From NCBI GenBank assembly GCA_951394045.1, contig OX595998.1, forward strand, positions 1,882,889-1,946,888: DNA of 64,000 nucleotides, given 5' to 3'. Each line of letters begins with the position of its first letter. Position 1 is the stretch's first letter. Positions 21,696-32,868 of this stretch are shown here, in pieces. Source of the DNA: Nitzschia sp. DOCU1. Lineage: Eukaryota > Bacillariophyta > Bacillariophyceae > Bacillariales > Bacillariaceae. Under the pieces are notes generated by a model, which saw only the letters and a list, made by a program, of their open reading frames with translations, was not told where the DNA came from and did no database searches. Position numbers and translations under genes: made by a program.

Positions 21696-23809
21696 TGGAG
21701 CGCTCCCAAAACGCAAATTGCGTCACGCAGACTGGTCGTCCCAGTCAAATGGGCCTATGTCCAGCTACGTAGGTAGCGAAATTTTTATAAAGGGAAAGAA
21801 AGGAAAAAGAAGAGAAAAGGTTCGAAGAACATTTTGAAAGCAATAATCGCTGTTTTGGTCGTAGCAAGGAATGAGATTTACCGCGGGGACCACTCTTTTG
21901 CCGGCTTGCGCGGCGCGCAAGCCGCTCGCCATTAAGTCGAATTGGTCGAAATTTGTCGTTGAATTGGACGAGCGGCGACAATGGCGCAACACAAAATCCA
22001 TTCTTTCACTGTCAAACTTTCATAGGCGAGTAATTCTCGAGTACTGCAGCTGTACTCCTACCACCGCATGTGTATAAACTCCTTGATTGGAACTATACAG
22101 TCGTTCCAGCAGAAGTATTATTCGATTGCTAGTTATTATTAAATTACTACTTCAATATTACGAAGGTAAGTGCATTCCATCGCGGACCAAGGTATTTTGA
22201 TTCATGCATTTCACTAACATCGTCATGAAAAACCTGACAATCTGCTCACCACCCAGCATATCTACGATTCGCCTGTTGTGGCCTTCGCTGCCAATCTACT
22301 CCCAAAACGAAGCTGCCATCGCCGCCGCCACTTTCAACTTGTCGTTTTGTTTCCATACCAATGGACGCTACAATCAACTTTGGATCGCTGTGGATTCATC
22401 TACAACCTGCCGCTGCCACTGCCACTACTACACTACAATACACTTTATTATTCATGGCTACCTCTACGAAACCGTCGCCGCGCTGCTATTGTTTCCTTCA
22501 TCTCGTCGATCATTTTGTTCAAGGGTCAAACACTACAATCAACTTTGAATCGCTGTGAATTCGTCTACAACCTGCCATGGCCACTACAGCCACTACAACT
22601 ACTACACTACAATACACTTCATTACTTGCTGCTACCTCTACGAAGTCGCTGCTGCCCCACTACCACTGGTTCGTTGAACCCATAGTTTTGTTCTTTTGAC
22701 ATGATGCAATGAATGCAACAATCAACTTTGAATCATGATTAATGGGAATAAAAGAAGGATGATTCTGCTGATTTGAAATAGGGGATTGCACTATAGTAGA
22801 TTTTGCTAGTCCACTTGAACTAGAAAGTCTGGTCGTGTGACTTGTCACTTGTTTGGTGTCGCATGTAGTCAATCGTCGCCGTTCTTCCCTGCTATAATGA
22901 TTGAGAGCTATCAAGCAACGAGGCTGGTTAACCAAGAACTGAGAAGGGACTACTATTGGTACTACTATCGTGAGCTTTAGGTGTTATCGCAAGCTTCTTC
23001 TGGAATAGGAGGGAGCATGCACGCTCCCAAGATATCAAGAATACACAAAAAGAAGTTTCAAATTGGTAAATTGAATGTCAAATTTTAATCTTTTGTGTCC
23101 TAGTGTTAAACGAGCTATCAAACCGTCCTTAAACGAGCTATCAAAGTAGGACACGATGAGGACGCGAATTCAGTCAAAAACCACTGATTTTGGACAGAAA
23201 TGGGACATTTCTGTCATAAGCTATCAAAGAGCTACCTACGTGGTTCGACACTCGCCGTCAAATGCGTCACGGCGACGCAATTTGCGAGACCCCCCCCTCC
23301 CCCTCTCGCAAATTGCGTCGGCCGACGCAAATTGCGACACCGCGTAAAAACACGCGATAAATTGCTCCACCGCCGTAGCAACCATCCACTTCACCTCTAC
23401 ATAATGACAAAACCACAAGCTCTCTCCTTCAACAACACCGCATCATCATCACTACGACCAAACTTCTTAGTAAGCAGTAACTAGTAACAACTAAGGTGCC
23501 CAGCAGTCACAAAAAGATCCTATGCGACTTAGTAAGCAGTAACCAATAAAGTGTGCAGTGACAACAACAACAAAAGACGGCAACATAAACCCACTTCTTC
23601 AACAACAAAGTTGAGGAAAGTAAAAGCTGGGTGTTACTTGTTGAATCCATGGTCTTGTTGATAGTTGTTGTCGTAGTATTTATTTGCGTCATGGTGTCGC
23701 AATTTGCGATGACCTTTTGGGGCCCCGACATGCGCACAATTTGCGTCGCGCAAATTGCGCGACACAAATTGCGTCGCCGACGCAATTTGCGTTTTTTGGG
23801 AGTGCTCCA
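21696..23809. mobile_element. Second copy of the 621-bp TIR element, split by a nested insertion
   Basis: The left arm 21696-21751 (TGGAGCGCTCCCAAAACGC...) and the right arm 23265-23809 (ending GGGAGTGCTCCA) match 4068-4688 closely. They are separated by a 1505-bp insertion and an 8-bp duplication. The right flank continues CTGACGTCACAAC. The flanking tetranucleotides differ (GGAC / CTGA), so the original insertion site has been altered. Confidence 0.78.
21752..23256. mobile_element. Non-autonomous TIR element, complete copy 2, nested
   Basis: Flanked by a perfect 8-bp target duplication GTCAAATG (21744-21751 and 23257-23264); the uninterrupted site can be read in the element copy at 4134-4141. 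The ends form imperfect inverted repeats of about 26 bp, about 20 of 26 matching, sharing ACGTAGGTAGC. The 8-bp duplication fits hAT-like or P-like transposons. There is no transposase frame, so it must have been moved in trans. Confidence 0.78.
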
Positions 23810-24058
23810 CTGACGTCACAACACTCGTGACCTGTCTTATTTTTTCTCGGTCAGCACTACCATCCTCTAGTAGTAGAGGTGAGTAGAGATCTGGAAAATA
23901 GCTAAATTGCTTGCTACCTTGTCAAAAATTGTCTAGAGGCCCTGGATCATCGATTGGAGGATATTGGTCATGGTTCGCTCAAATATTGTAGACAGCCTAG
24001 TAGTAGTAGAGTATTAAACTCTTTAATAGCTGGTAGCAATGAGTTTTCGCTTGCTCTC
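23810..24058. other. Short intergenic segment with a CRE palindrome at 23811-23818
   Basis: Lies between the transposon block and the 3' end of the 1401-aa gene. It contains a perfect TGACGTCA next to the element end. Being at gene 3' ends, the site has no obvious target. Confidence 0.35.
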
Positions 24059-27000
24059 TCAATCCTCCATGGGAGGAAGATCGTTGGCGCAAAGGTCAAT
24101 AGGATGATCCCAGGAAGCTCCGTCAAAAGAGCAATAATTTGGTTCGCCAGCAAAAATGGCGCCGATCAGCTCTTGGTACCAATTGACGCATTCCTTGAAC
24201 GAACCACAAAACCCGCCTTCGAAATGATGGTGGTAGGCGTCTTTGTCGGCCATGGGTTTCGACACCATCTGACTTTGTTGATGTGGAAAAAGAATGTCTC
24301 CTTCTGCATCTTGTAGGAGTTGTGCAATGATGCGCCGAGCAATACGTTCCATACTTTCTTCGACGCATTCATCCGCCCGGCCCGGATCTGAAAGCGATTC
24401 GCGAATGGTTTGAAAGGCCTCCAGCCGCTGATAAGGTTCCAAATAGGATCGAACAAAGAGACGCACCAGTACATTTAGAATCGAATCGTCCATCTCCAAT
24501 GGTCCCCCATCCTCTTCACCACGAAGAGCGGCGGCTACCTCCCTGACCAAAGTTTGAATGGCGTCATGGGGCGTCATGGTTTCCAGCACGGCGATTCCAG
24601 AATGATAGTCAATCAGATCAAAAATTGCATCTGGGGGGCTGACATTGTCGACTGGCATCGACGACACGATGGACGTAGTATTGTTTTGTTGTTCGGAATC
24701 AACACCCGCCATCAATAACTTTACTGATTGCTTGTCGTGTTCTGGGCTAGAATCAATGATTGGACTGGAGGAGCAACGCTCTAGCGTTGGATATGGGGGA
24801 GACTTCAAATCAATAGCAGCCATATCGGGATTGCGTTCCGAATACTCGGTCAAGTCGATGAGTTGATTTTTGCTTTTGTGGTCTTCCTCGTCGTTGCTGT
24901 GATTGGTCAAATCAATTACAATTTCGTGGTCGAATGAAGCATGGCGCGACTCTGTCTCACCCATAATGTCATCCAACTTGACTACGATGATGGGGAATTG
25001 CTCGAATTCTCGCTCTCCATTTTGACTGACCAGTTCTTCGTTCAACGGATCTTCATCTAACGGATTTTCACGAAGCAGTGACTCCACGAGTGACATTGTG
25101 CTGTCGGGGGCAGTCTCGTGCCTATCGTGTGGCAAACAGTGAGGATCGTCAAGGGATGGGCATGCAATCGATCCTGAAGGTAAGGGGCTGATGGACTCGT
25201 ATGTGTGTCTGCTTGGCGACGTAACAATCTCTCCATAGTCTTGACTGTGTCGACCGATTTCGGATTGCAGATCCAAAGCACGTCGTGGGGAAAGTCGTTC
25301 GGGACATGGTGGCTCTCTCCGACTAGAGCTAGTACTACTCATAGTCGTGCGGATGCTTGGACTGGCAACTGAAATATTGTCAACTTTTGTATTGACGATG
25401 CACGGTTCGCCCACATTGCTGGTAGTTGCTTCGTTGAATAGCGTCAAAAGATCCTCGAGCTCATCATGAGAATCTTCCAACAACGCCACCATCATTTTGG
25501 GCAGCGACAAGTCTCGATTTTCAAGCATCACTTCTTGCGACTGGATTGATTCTTCTGTCGATTCTTCTTCCTGATGCATGCGTCTTGCGGTTGTCTCCTG
25601 CTTCGCACCAACCACAGTACCAGCAGTTCGTTGGACATGGTCTTCTCCTTGTGAAATTTCTCTATCATTCCCCAAACTTGATAAGTCCTCGTCCCATACG
25701 GCTGCACTGATAGTCGATCCTATGCGATCGCCGTTATTGATTTCGTAGCTGGAATGCAAGGTAGATGACTCCGTCTCGCCAAGAATGCTTTCCCCCTCCT
25801 TGTCGTTTTCGACACTATGATTCGGGGAATCGTGCAACTCTGCAGCATTCAGGTGATCTACGAGGTCGTCGATTGGGATCACCGTATTTGGAGTGACTGA
25901 CGAACACGTGCCATGGGTAGCCTCCTTGGATAGGGAACTTTGGCAATGTTCAAAAATGTCTTCGTAGAATGGTGTCATTTCATAGGCCACCTTGTCCTCG
26001 CCATCCACTTCCTTGTTTGTATCTTCATTCTCGTCCACCTGCGCCAAAGTAGCAATGGTCGGCATTGTCTCCAGTCCGGAAAAAATGTCAGCTTCATCTT
26101 CCTCCATAATTGGTGCGGATGGCAGAGTTGCCGCCGATGCCGATGCTTGGGACGAAAGTTTGCTCGTGGCCATACTACTACCTCCTTCCGAAATGGTAGG
26201 TAATCGATTCCGGTGAATCTCGGCAAGCCATCCAGACTCTTCCTCCTCAAAGTCGCAGTCCGACTCTGAAGCTGATTCTGCTAACCATTGATCTAGCACT
26301 TGTTCTTGAATTCCTTGATAAGCTGCTTGGCAGCCCCCACCATTGCTGCAAAAGTCAAACACAGCATTCGAATTCCTTGGACTCTTGTGACGGGGTGATG
26401 GCGAGGCGGCAACGACAAGGAGCATACCGCTGCTGTTTCCACAAGCAGCAGCGGCAAGGAATGCACTAGTCGTAGTGGCACTTTGAGACAAAATAGCTGC
26501 TGGATTCATCCTTGTAGCGAGCTCTTGAGCGCTGGCCACAATCGAGGATGAGCTCATTGGCTTTGCTGATGGCGACATTCGAGGACTGCTGGACAATGAG
26601 ATCCTTGGACTACCGGGAGTGCCCCGACCACAAAGATTGATCTCTCTACTTCTTCTTCTGGAAGGCGTTGAATTTTGTGGGGATGGAGTTTTGTGGTTGT
26701 TCTTCCATAGGAAATCGATCTTACCCCATCCTCTTGGAGAACTACGGGGACTGCCGCTCGGCCGTGCTTGAATTGCCAAGGGGCTTTGTGCAGTAGCAGA
26801 ACCACAATTCATAAAGGCCTTTCGTGGCGAGTACAAGGAAAATGGACTTGCAGTACTGCGTTGAGAATGACATGACATTGACATGGGAGGTCGACCTCCG
26901 GACGCTGCGGTACCACCACAAGCTGTTGTACTTTGTGGATATGGATTGCCATAGTAGCAATCAGGACCGCTGGTTGGCGATGATGCTGAAATCGACAAAT

Positions 27001-28264
27001 CTGAAGGGCGTCGAAGTCTATAGCCATACGAAAATTCCGAGTCTTCGTCGTCATCATCGTTTGGGCTAAGAAGTGCCGTCCTTCTAGCATGGACCGCTGG
27101 GGTACAGGAAATGTTCATGTCAGGAGCGAGCTGTGTCTCAACGGTCAAAGCTGGTTTGACAAAATCATGCGAATATTGGTGACGAGACGTGCTGTTTTGG
27201 TTGAGAGTAGAACAGGAAGAGCTGGCAGACATTGTCGACTTGGGAAAGGTATAGTAACTGCAGTCTTCATCATCATGAACATCGTCGCGAGAGTCTTGGT
27301 ACACCACTTCTGTATAGACAAGTTCGGTGGACGATTCCCTGGAAATTGAAGTTTTGGAATGCAAAACCAAGTCTCGGTTGGACGATTCCCTGGAAATGGA
27401 AGTTTTGCAATGCAAAACCAAGTCACAGCTGGAAACTCTGGGCGACGATAGCTGTCCATAGAGTAGCTTGTTCTCGCTAATATCTGAATCGTCGTCATCT
27501 TCATCATCATAACAATCCTGGGAGCGTTGCCTTGTTGTTCGTCGTTGTTCTTCCACCATCAAGGAATGCTGATACTTTTGGGCCGCCAATTCTCGTCTGT
27601 CGACTATTTCTTGTTGCTGTCGTTTGGAGAACTCTTCCATCATGTCCTCGATCTGGGCGAAATCAAAGACACTCTTGGCATCATGCTCACTACAATTATT
27701 GGACCATGGTGACATGGCCGGTGAACAAATCATGTCGACGACTGCCATTTCTTGACGAAGCCATTCTTGAGAATACGTCAAGGTAAACACTTCTTCCTGC
27801 AATCCGTCTTCTTGATCACCGAGCATTTCCGAAAAGGCTTCATCCAGTTGTTCCAGACGTTGAACTTGTTCCTGTAAACTAGTGGTAATGGCGTTTTCGT
27901 CGTCGCCGTCGTTTTCGTCGGCATCGCTACAGCTGCTATCCAAGCCGTTGAGCTCCAAATTTGTCGGCGACAAATCCACATCCGAGATGTTCAAGAGGAG
28001 TCGATTATGTAAGGACCTGAAACCCTCTGGAATTTCATCATCATAGCTTGCATCGTTGCTAATGTCACGGTTTTCATCTTGGTACTGCGGCTTGGCGGGG
28101 CACTCCTCGTCGTCGAGGTGTTTCACATTGCTGTGCCCCCGTGGTGTCTCTTGACGCTGGCCACAGTAATCATCGTGTTCCTCTTCATTATCGATACTAA
28201 TCTCCATAATGGGTGATCGGCGAATGGATAGCCGTGTAGACGGTGCTTCTGCCGCTGCCATCAT
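24059..28264 (-). CDS. 1401-aa disordered protein with a structured C-terminus, unknown
   Basis: A single exon starting MMAAAEAPS. The first 1200 residues are Ser/Asp/Glu-rich with long acidic runs and Ser-Pro-Arg clusters (around 26400-26800) suited to phosphorylation. A tandem duplication of about 48 bp (about 27320-27425) produces two copies of a DLVLH-KTSISRESS unit. The last 170 residues look folded: an amphipathic helical stretch with DAIQTLVREVAAALRG, LFVRSYLEPYQRLEAF and ESMERIARRIIAQLL, then a Cys/Trp-rich end with FKECVNWYQELIGAIF. I recognise no family. It might be a scaffold or regulatory subunit. Confidence 0.7.
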   Translation of the reverse strand: MMAAAEAPSTRLSIRRSPIMEISIDNEEEHDDYCGQRQETPRGHSNVKHLDDEECPAKPQYQDENRDISNDASYDDEIPEGFRSLHNRLLLNISDVDLSPTNLELNGLDSSCSDADENDGDDENAITTSLQEQVQRLEQLDEAFSEMLGDQEDGLQEEVFTLTYSQEWLRQEMAVVDMICSPAMSPWSNNCSEHDAKSVFDFAQIEDMMEEFSKRQQQEIVDRRELAAQKYQHSLMVEEQRRTTRQRSQDCYDDEDDDDSDISENKLLYGQLSSPRVSSCDLVLHCKTSISRESSNRDLVLHSKTSISRESSTELVYTEVVYQDSRDDVHDDEDCSYYTFPKSTMSASSSCSTLNQNSTSRHQYSHDFVKPALTVETQLAPDMNISCTPAVHARRTALLSPNDDDDEDSEFSYGYRLRRPSDLSISASSPTSGPDCYYGNPYPQSTTACGGTAASGGRPPMSMSCHSQRSTASPFSLYSPRKAFMNCGSATAQSPLAIQARPSGSPRSSPRGWGKIDFLWKNNHKTPSPQNSTPSRRRSREINLCGRGTPGSPRISLSSSPRMSPSAKPMSSSSIVASAQELATRMNPAAILSQSATTTSAFLAAAACGNSSGMLLVVAASPSPRHKSPRNSNAVFDFCSNGGGCQAAYQGIQEQVLDQWLAESASESDCDFEEEESGWLAEIHRNRLPTISEGGSSMATSKLSSQASASAATLPSAPIMEEDEADIFSGLETMPTIATLAQVDENEDTNKEVDGEDKVAYEMTPFYEDIFEHCQSSLSKEATHGTCSSVTPNTVIPIDDLVDHLNAAELHDSPNHSVENDKEGESILGETESSTLHSSYEINNGDRIGSTISAAVWDEDLSSLGNDREISQGEDHVQRTAGTVVGAKQETTARRMHQEEESTEESIQSQEVMLENRDLSLPKMMVALLEDSHDELEDLLTLFNEATTSNVGEPCIVNTKVDNISVASPSIRTTMSSTSSSRREPPCPERLSPRRALDLQSEIGRHSQDYGEIVTSPSRHTYESISPLPSGSIACPSLDDPHCLPHDRHETAPDSTMSLVESLLRENPLDEDPLNEELVSQNGEREFEQFPIIVVKLDDIMGETESRHASFDHEIVIDLTNHSNDEEDHKSKNQLIDLTEYSERNPDMAAIDLKSPPYPTLERCSSSPIIDSSPEHDKQSVKLLMAGVDSEQQNNTTSIVSSMPVDNVSPPDAIFDLIDYHSGIAVLETMTPHDAIQTLVREVAAALRGEEDGGPLEMDDSILNVLVRLFVRSYLEPYQRLEAFQTIRESLSDPGRADECVEESMERIARRIIAQLLQDAEGDILFPHQQSQMVSKPMADKDAYHHHFEGGFCGSFKECVNWYQELIGAIFAGEPNYCSFDGASWDHPIDLCANDLPPMED

Positions 28265-28831
28265 GGTGGTGGTGGTAGTAGTAATGATGGTTCAGATGAT
28301 GGATGATGTACGTGTTGGAGGGAAAGATCGCATCGGAAGTGGACGAACCGGCGATGCGTGCTATCGCCATTCGCCAGGATTGGCGATTTCGGAATAAAGG
28401 TATTCATCAATGTATAATTCCAACGCGCGTGCCAATACCACATTTGCACATGCCATGCGTATGGCGGATTGCGAATTTCTCCTGGGAATCAAAAGAATAT
28501 GGGGGCTTATTCACTTTACTAAGCCCTCTGGGTTGAAGAACGTAGCTTGCCGTCGATTTAGAGCCCCTTGGAAAGGATGAATTATTATACCATTTCGGCA
28601 GTCCGTAACATTAATATGCCCAAACAAGATGAGCAATGCCAGCCATCTGGCGGCTTCTGTGTGCATAAGTATCTTCGGTGATATCCGCTTCGCGCGCGGT
28701 CCGCTTGTAGTTGTCGCTGTTTTTTAGGCGGAAAAGGACCCACGGAAACCACACTTGCTTCCTATCTTTGTGAACCTCCCTCCATCACTCCTCCCTGATG
28801 TTGCTGGTCTGCTTTTCAAGCAACCAAGTAA
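28265..28831. other. Divergent intergenic region
   Basis: About 570 bp between the 1401-aa gene (-) and the following pseudogene (+). A (GGT)n-like run lies at 28266-28280. Probably promoter; no gene seen. Confidence 0.35.
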
Positions 28832-31148
28832 ATGGAAAGGAAGACAAGTTGGGTTTATTGTTTCTATCGAATTAAAATGAATAGATACCTACCCCATGCT
28901 ACAAACAAGGAGCGGCATCAGGAGAGCCGCAAGAGCAAAGAGGCGGCGGTGTGGGGGTCACCAGCGCCGCCAGCGGATGTATCGGTGCGGCATCAGCATC
29001 ATGAGGAGCATCATCAACAAGGAAGGGCATTCAGTCATCGGCTCTGGAATGTGCCTCTGCTTCCTCGATGTTTCAGTGGGCAGGCTGCTACGATGAGCAC
29101 CGCCATGGCCAGCATGCTTTTAGCAATCTTTGTAGTACTGGTACTGGTCATCCTATCCTCTCTTACACTTTGGATGGGATCGTGGTTCCCCGACCACCCT
29201 TCCTCCTTCGATGTTGATCATGGGAACAAAGAAGGCAGGATCAACATCGATAACGTGATGAAGACATTCTTTGCACCACGCAGCATGAGCACACTACTGC
29301 CAGTGACGGCTGTCGAGAAGAGGACGACTTTGTTCAGCAAGGGGGGGATGATCAAGCCGAACACTTTCCTGACGACATAAGTCGAGAACTTGAAGAAGAA
29401 AGCGCTTTTGTTCTCTCAGAACCGTCACCTTTTGTCTTCCACTTTCTAGTGGAGCTCAACAGTCCGCAAGACGCGGCGTGCGTGGGTGCTGCCGCCGATG
29501 GACGACGAGGAAGAAATTAACAGTGCAGTATTGACGACTTTCACCCTCTTGTCAGAGCGATATTGCGATCCTTATTTTCGCAAGGTCTCTAGTGTGGAGA
29601 TCATACGACAAGGAATTTCCCCTTCTGCTCAGACCTCGTCCTCGTCGCAGGCGGCGGGCGGCAGCACGTTGACTTTGGAAATCCAGGTAACTTGCAGCGT
29701 TCGACTGGTTCGGGGCAGAGGCACAGTAGGGACTTGCAAAACATGCAAGGATGTTTGAATTATCACGCCAAATTCCAGGTAGCTGGGCTTTGTCGTGGCT
29801 GCCAAGCCCTTGGAACTCCGATTCCGCTATTTGGTAACGAGACAATAGATCGACGGCTACTGGAGGAGGCCACAAGGCAACCTTCGGATCGCAAACTTGA
29901 AGAAATTGGCGGGTCGACATGTATCTGCGACAGCACATCAGTTTCTTTACGAAGTGCTCCCAGCTTGGGTGCAATACGGGCTGGCCTAGAGGCATTGGTT
30001 CCAGAACCGTTGCCTTGGGCTCCAAACCCGTCAATTTGTGGTTTGCCGGTCCAAGTTGAGATTCCTTGTCCTATAATTCCAGCAGGCCCCTCTTTCACCA
30101 TGGTCGTCAGGTTTTATACTCGTCGCTCTGATAATGCTTGCCTGACAGCCGCCGATTTGCAGATAATCGCCACGTATTTCTCTGACGCTCTCAATTCAAG
30201 GATTCAACTGGAACACTTCCCATGCGAGCCACAATATCTACAAGTCTCAAATGTCATCATAGACCAGTCCATCCTAGACAGTTGCCAGCGCCGTCGTGAA
30301 CTGCTAAGGGGTAGAAAGCTAGTCCATGGAGAATCCCGAAATACACATGGCACATCAAGGCAGCTCCGGCGAGACTTTTCTCTTCTTTTGGCATCCATGA
30401 TTGTCACTGGAGGAATTTGGACGTCTAACCTTGATGCGATTTTGGCGGGCGAGGGCACCACTGTGATGGCAGCAGCAGCCGATATTATGGATAGAAGTGG
30501 GGGCAATTACGAGATAGAAACTGGAAGAGCAACTATCTCACCCAGTGCCATGCCATCCGCCTTTCCAAGTGCTTTTCCGAATGAGTTTCCAAGTTCCTTC
30601 CCTTCCGAATTCCCAACTTCCTCTCCTACTTGTCAGTCTTGGGAGCTGGTTGCCCACGCGGCAGGAGGAGATGATGACAGAATGTTTAAGTACAATTCTG
30701 ACCTCCAAGGAAACCTAGCCTATGGAACGTTTGTCGAAAAATCCATCAAAAGCGACACCAGACTTTCAACGAATATTCCCTTTCGTTTCGCCGTCTTTCA
30801 TCAAGTTTGAAACAGGCAATCTAGCCCATTCAGCTGTATTTGACTGGTCTGGACTTCGACAGCTCATTGACGCAAAAAACGGGAATTTTGCAGCAAACAT
30901 CCAATATCAGTACAGCAGCAATGGGGGCAAATATAAGACCAAGTCAGGGAATGTGCCGAGCCATAAGACCAGAAGATCCATGGATTGACCTTACAAGCTC
31001 TCGCTGCTCTACGCAGACGGGCAACGCTTGTAGTGGGATCATATGGGGTGACAATTGGTTTAACTCAGCCAAGCATTCATATTTGACGAATCACAATGAT
31101 GGTGTGAATGTTTACATCTCAAACCCTGATTGCGAACCCACTTTTTGA
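28832..31148 (+). pseudogene. Frameshifted single-pass membrane/secreted protein
   Basis: Protein-like sequence runs in one direction but changes frame at least four times. The first change is at a run of seven G (29341-29347), after which the frame reads DDISRELEEESAF. Others lie near 29480-29515, near 29740-29790, and twice between 30770 and 30970. In order one reads a polar N-tail, a hydrophobic helix (MLLAIFVVLVLVILSSLTLW), two similar segments with an FxVxF strand pattern (SPFVFHFLVELN; SFTMVVRFYTRR), a PSA-FPS linker repeat near 30545-30630, and a C-terminal domain with WELVAHAAGG and WGDNWFNSA. Diatom surface proteins have this architecture. Function unknown. Sequencing error in the G run alone would not rescue it. 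Confidence 0.6.
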
Positions 31149-31296
31149 TCCATGCGAAAATAATGCGTCTTGCTGGAACCCAATTTTTGAGCCATTCCAG
31201 GTGCCGGGTTATTGACTGGCGATTTCGGTGGGTAAATATGCATCGTTGTGCAGAGCTTCCTTGTGACGCTCTATTTAAAAAACCTACATCCACATT

Positions 31297-32868
31297 TTAC
31301 TCGTTATTTCCTCGAATCGAGCTTCGTTGTTGTTTTTGGATTCGTCTTGTACCTTCCTTGGCTCGTCCGGCTGCGCCACCCCTACCGTTTGACAAGGACA
31401 TTTTGACGTTATCAATCGCCTTTTGACATACATTCAACGAACATCGATTGGAACAACAACTGGAAGAAGATGTGCACGGGGCATTGTACCCAGCGCACGA
31501 TGGACCAGGCGGGGTTGCGACTGGCGGCGGTGTAGTTGGAGTAGGAGGCAAGGATGGAGCAGAGTTCGGGGGGCTCGACGCCAGAGCTATGCAACTAGGC
31601 TCAGCGAGAGTGTACACTTGGACATGACCTGCCGAGGGGACAGGAAAGTTATGGTTCCTAGCACCAACCGCCAAAATGGCGCCCGTGTCCGAAATGGCCA
31701 TGGCCCCGCCTGCTTCATCGCCGGCTTCAAAGCCTGGAATGCCAGAACCGACTTCCACCCAACTCTGTGCAGCTTCATCGCGGAGAAACGCTTGCACAAA
31801 CCCACTACCAATACCATTGGTCGTGTTGCCGCCTCGGCCGCTACCAAAGGCTACAATATTCCCATTCGATGAAAGATCAACCGTTGCGAGTGGGCTTAAA
31901 TTGGTAATCGCGATCGGTGCCCATATCAAGCCGGTATAGCGAAAGGCTACCATCCCAGAATCTCCAACGGCCGCCACAGTACTCCCGTCAGATGAGCACG
32001 CAACGGATTTGCCAAAGCTTGTATTGGCGTCAAAGTAGTTTGACCCGAGGAGGGCGTCCCCAGTCTGAATCCATTCGTCCGTATCTGAAAGTCTATAAAC
32101 CGAAATACGCCCACTTTGTCCTTGAAATGCAGGGGCTCCTACCACTAGGGTTTTCCCGTCTCTCGATAAATCCAACGAGCTTCCCATTTGCTCCCCCTGA
32201 ATTCCTCTCAATATCGACCCCACAGGTACCCATGCGGTTCCTGCAAGCCGCCATGTGTAAATTGCTCCACTCAAAGTCGCTCGATCCAAACTGCTGGACT
32301 GCGGAGAGCCAACGACGACAAGCGTTCCATCTCCTGAAAGAGCCACCGATCCACCAAAGCCGGCGTTTGTTTCTTGGGGGCCCACCAAGTCCTGTCCGAC
32401 TTGATTCCAGTCGGCGCCATCATATGCGTAGACACGAGCCGCACCTGCATTCGGTGCCAATGTGTCATCTTCCGGATTCCAGATAACAATTCTTGTTCCG
32501 AGATGACTCAAACTGATCAGACTGTCCATCCCGTTTCCACCCTCCATAGGAATGTTGTCTCCTATTTGTCTCCACCCCGCGCTGTATCGAAAGACACGCA
32601 CATCAAAGAGTCCCGAGGCTGCAAAGGTAGAACCATCGCCACTCAGGGCCAAGGAAGCGCCGAAGTTTTCTGGAGCCCCCGAATCGCTCGTCCGGCCCGT
32701 TCCACGGACATCCGTTCCCAGAGGAATCCATTGACAGGATTCGGCTCCTCCTCCCTGAGAACTCACTAATGGAAGAATGCATAATAGCAGGAGTAGAAAG
32801 CAATAATCTGCAAGCATGAGTCGTCGGAGGTGCATGTGCTTCATTGTCGTAGTATGATAAGATGCCAT
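31297..32868 (-). CDS. Secreted beta-propeller-like protein with a C-terminal Cys module
   Basis: A single exon of 523 aa. A signal peptide (YCFLLLLLCILPLVSS) ends near residue 38. Residues about 45-410 hold repeats of the type FGxSVALSGDGTxVVVGSP with RVYxYDG strands, an FG-GAP/integrin-alpha-like seven-blade pattern. A Pro/Thr linker leads to a compact Cys-rich module (CAGYNAPC, SCCSNRCSLNVCQK), followed by SNGRGGAAGRAK and a basic tail. The propeller suggests extracellular protein or sugar binding. The Cys module and tail recur in the small protein encoded next on the same strand (33801-34250), so the two are probably related in targeting or assembly. Exact function unknown. Confidence 0.75.
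   Translation of the reverse strand: MASYHTTTMKHMHLRRLMLADYCFLLLLLCILPLVSSQGGGAESCQWIPLGTDVRGTGRTSDSGAPENFGASLALSGDGSTFAASGLFDVRVFRYSAGWRQIGDNIPMEGGNGMDSLISLSHLGTRIVIWNPEDDTLAPNAGAARVYAYDGADWNQVGQDLVGPQETNAGFGGSVALSGDGTLVVVGSPQSSSLDRATLSGAIYTWRLAGTAWVPVGSILRGIQGEQMGSSLDLSRDGKTLVVGAPAFQGQSGRISVYRLSDTDEWIQTGDALLGSNYFDANTSFGKSVACSSDGSTVAAVGDSGMVAFRYTGLIWAPIAITNLSPLATVDLSSNGNIVAFGSGRGGNTTNGIGSGFVQAFLRDEAAQSWVEVGSGIPGFEAGDEAGGAMAISDTGAILAVGARNHNFPVPSAGHVQVYTLAEPSCIALASSPPNSAPSLPPTPTTPPPVATPPGPSCAGYNAPCTSSSSCCSNRCSLNVCQKAIDNVKMSLSNGRGGAAGRAKEGTRRIQKQQRSSIRGNNE

Noticed and set aside
22278..22685. 135-aa frame in the repeat block
   Set aside because: Low-complexity Pro/Leu/Tyr/Arg peptide within a TIR element and differing between its two copies; not coding.
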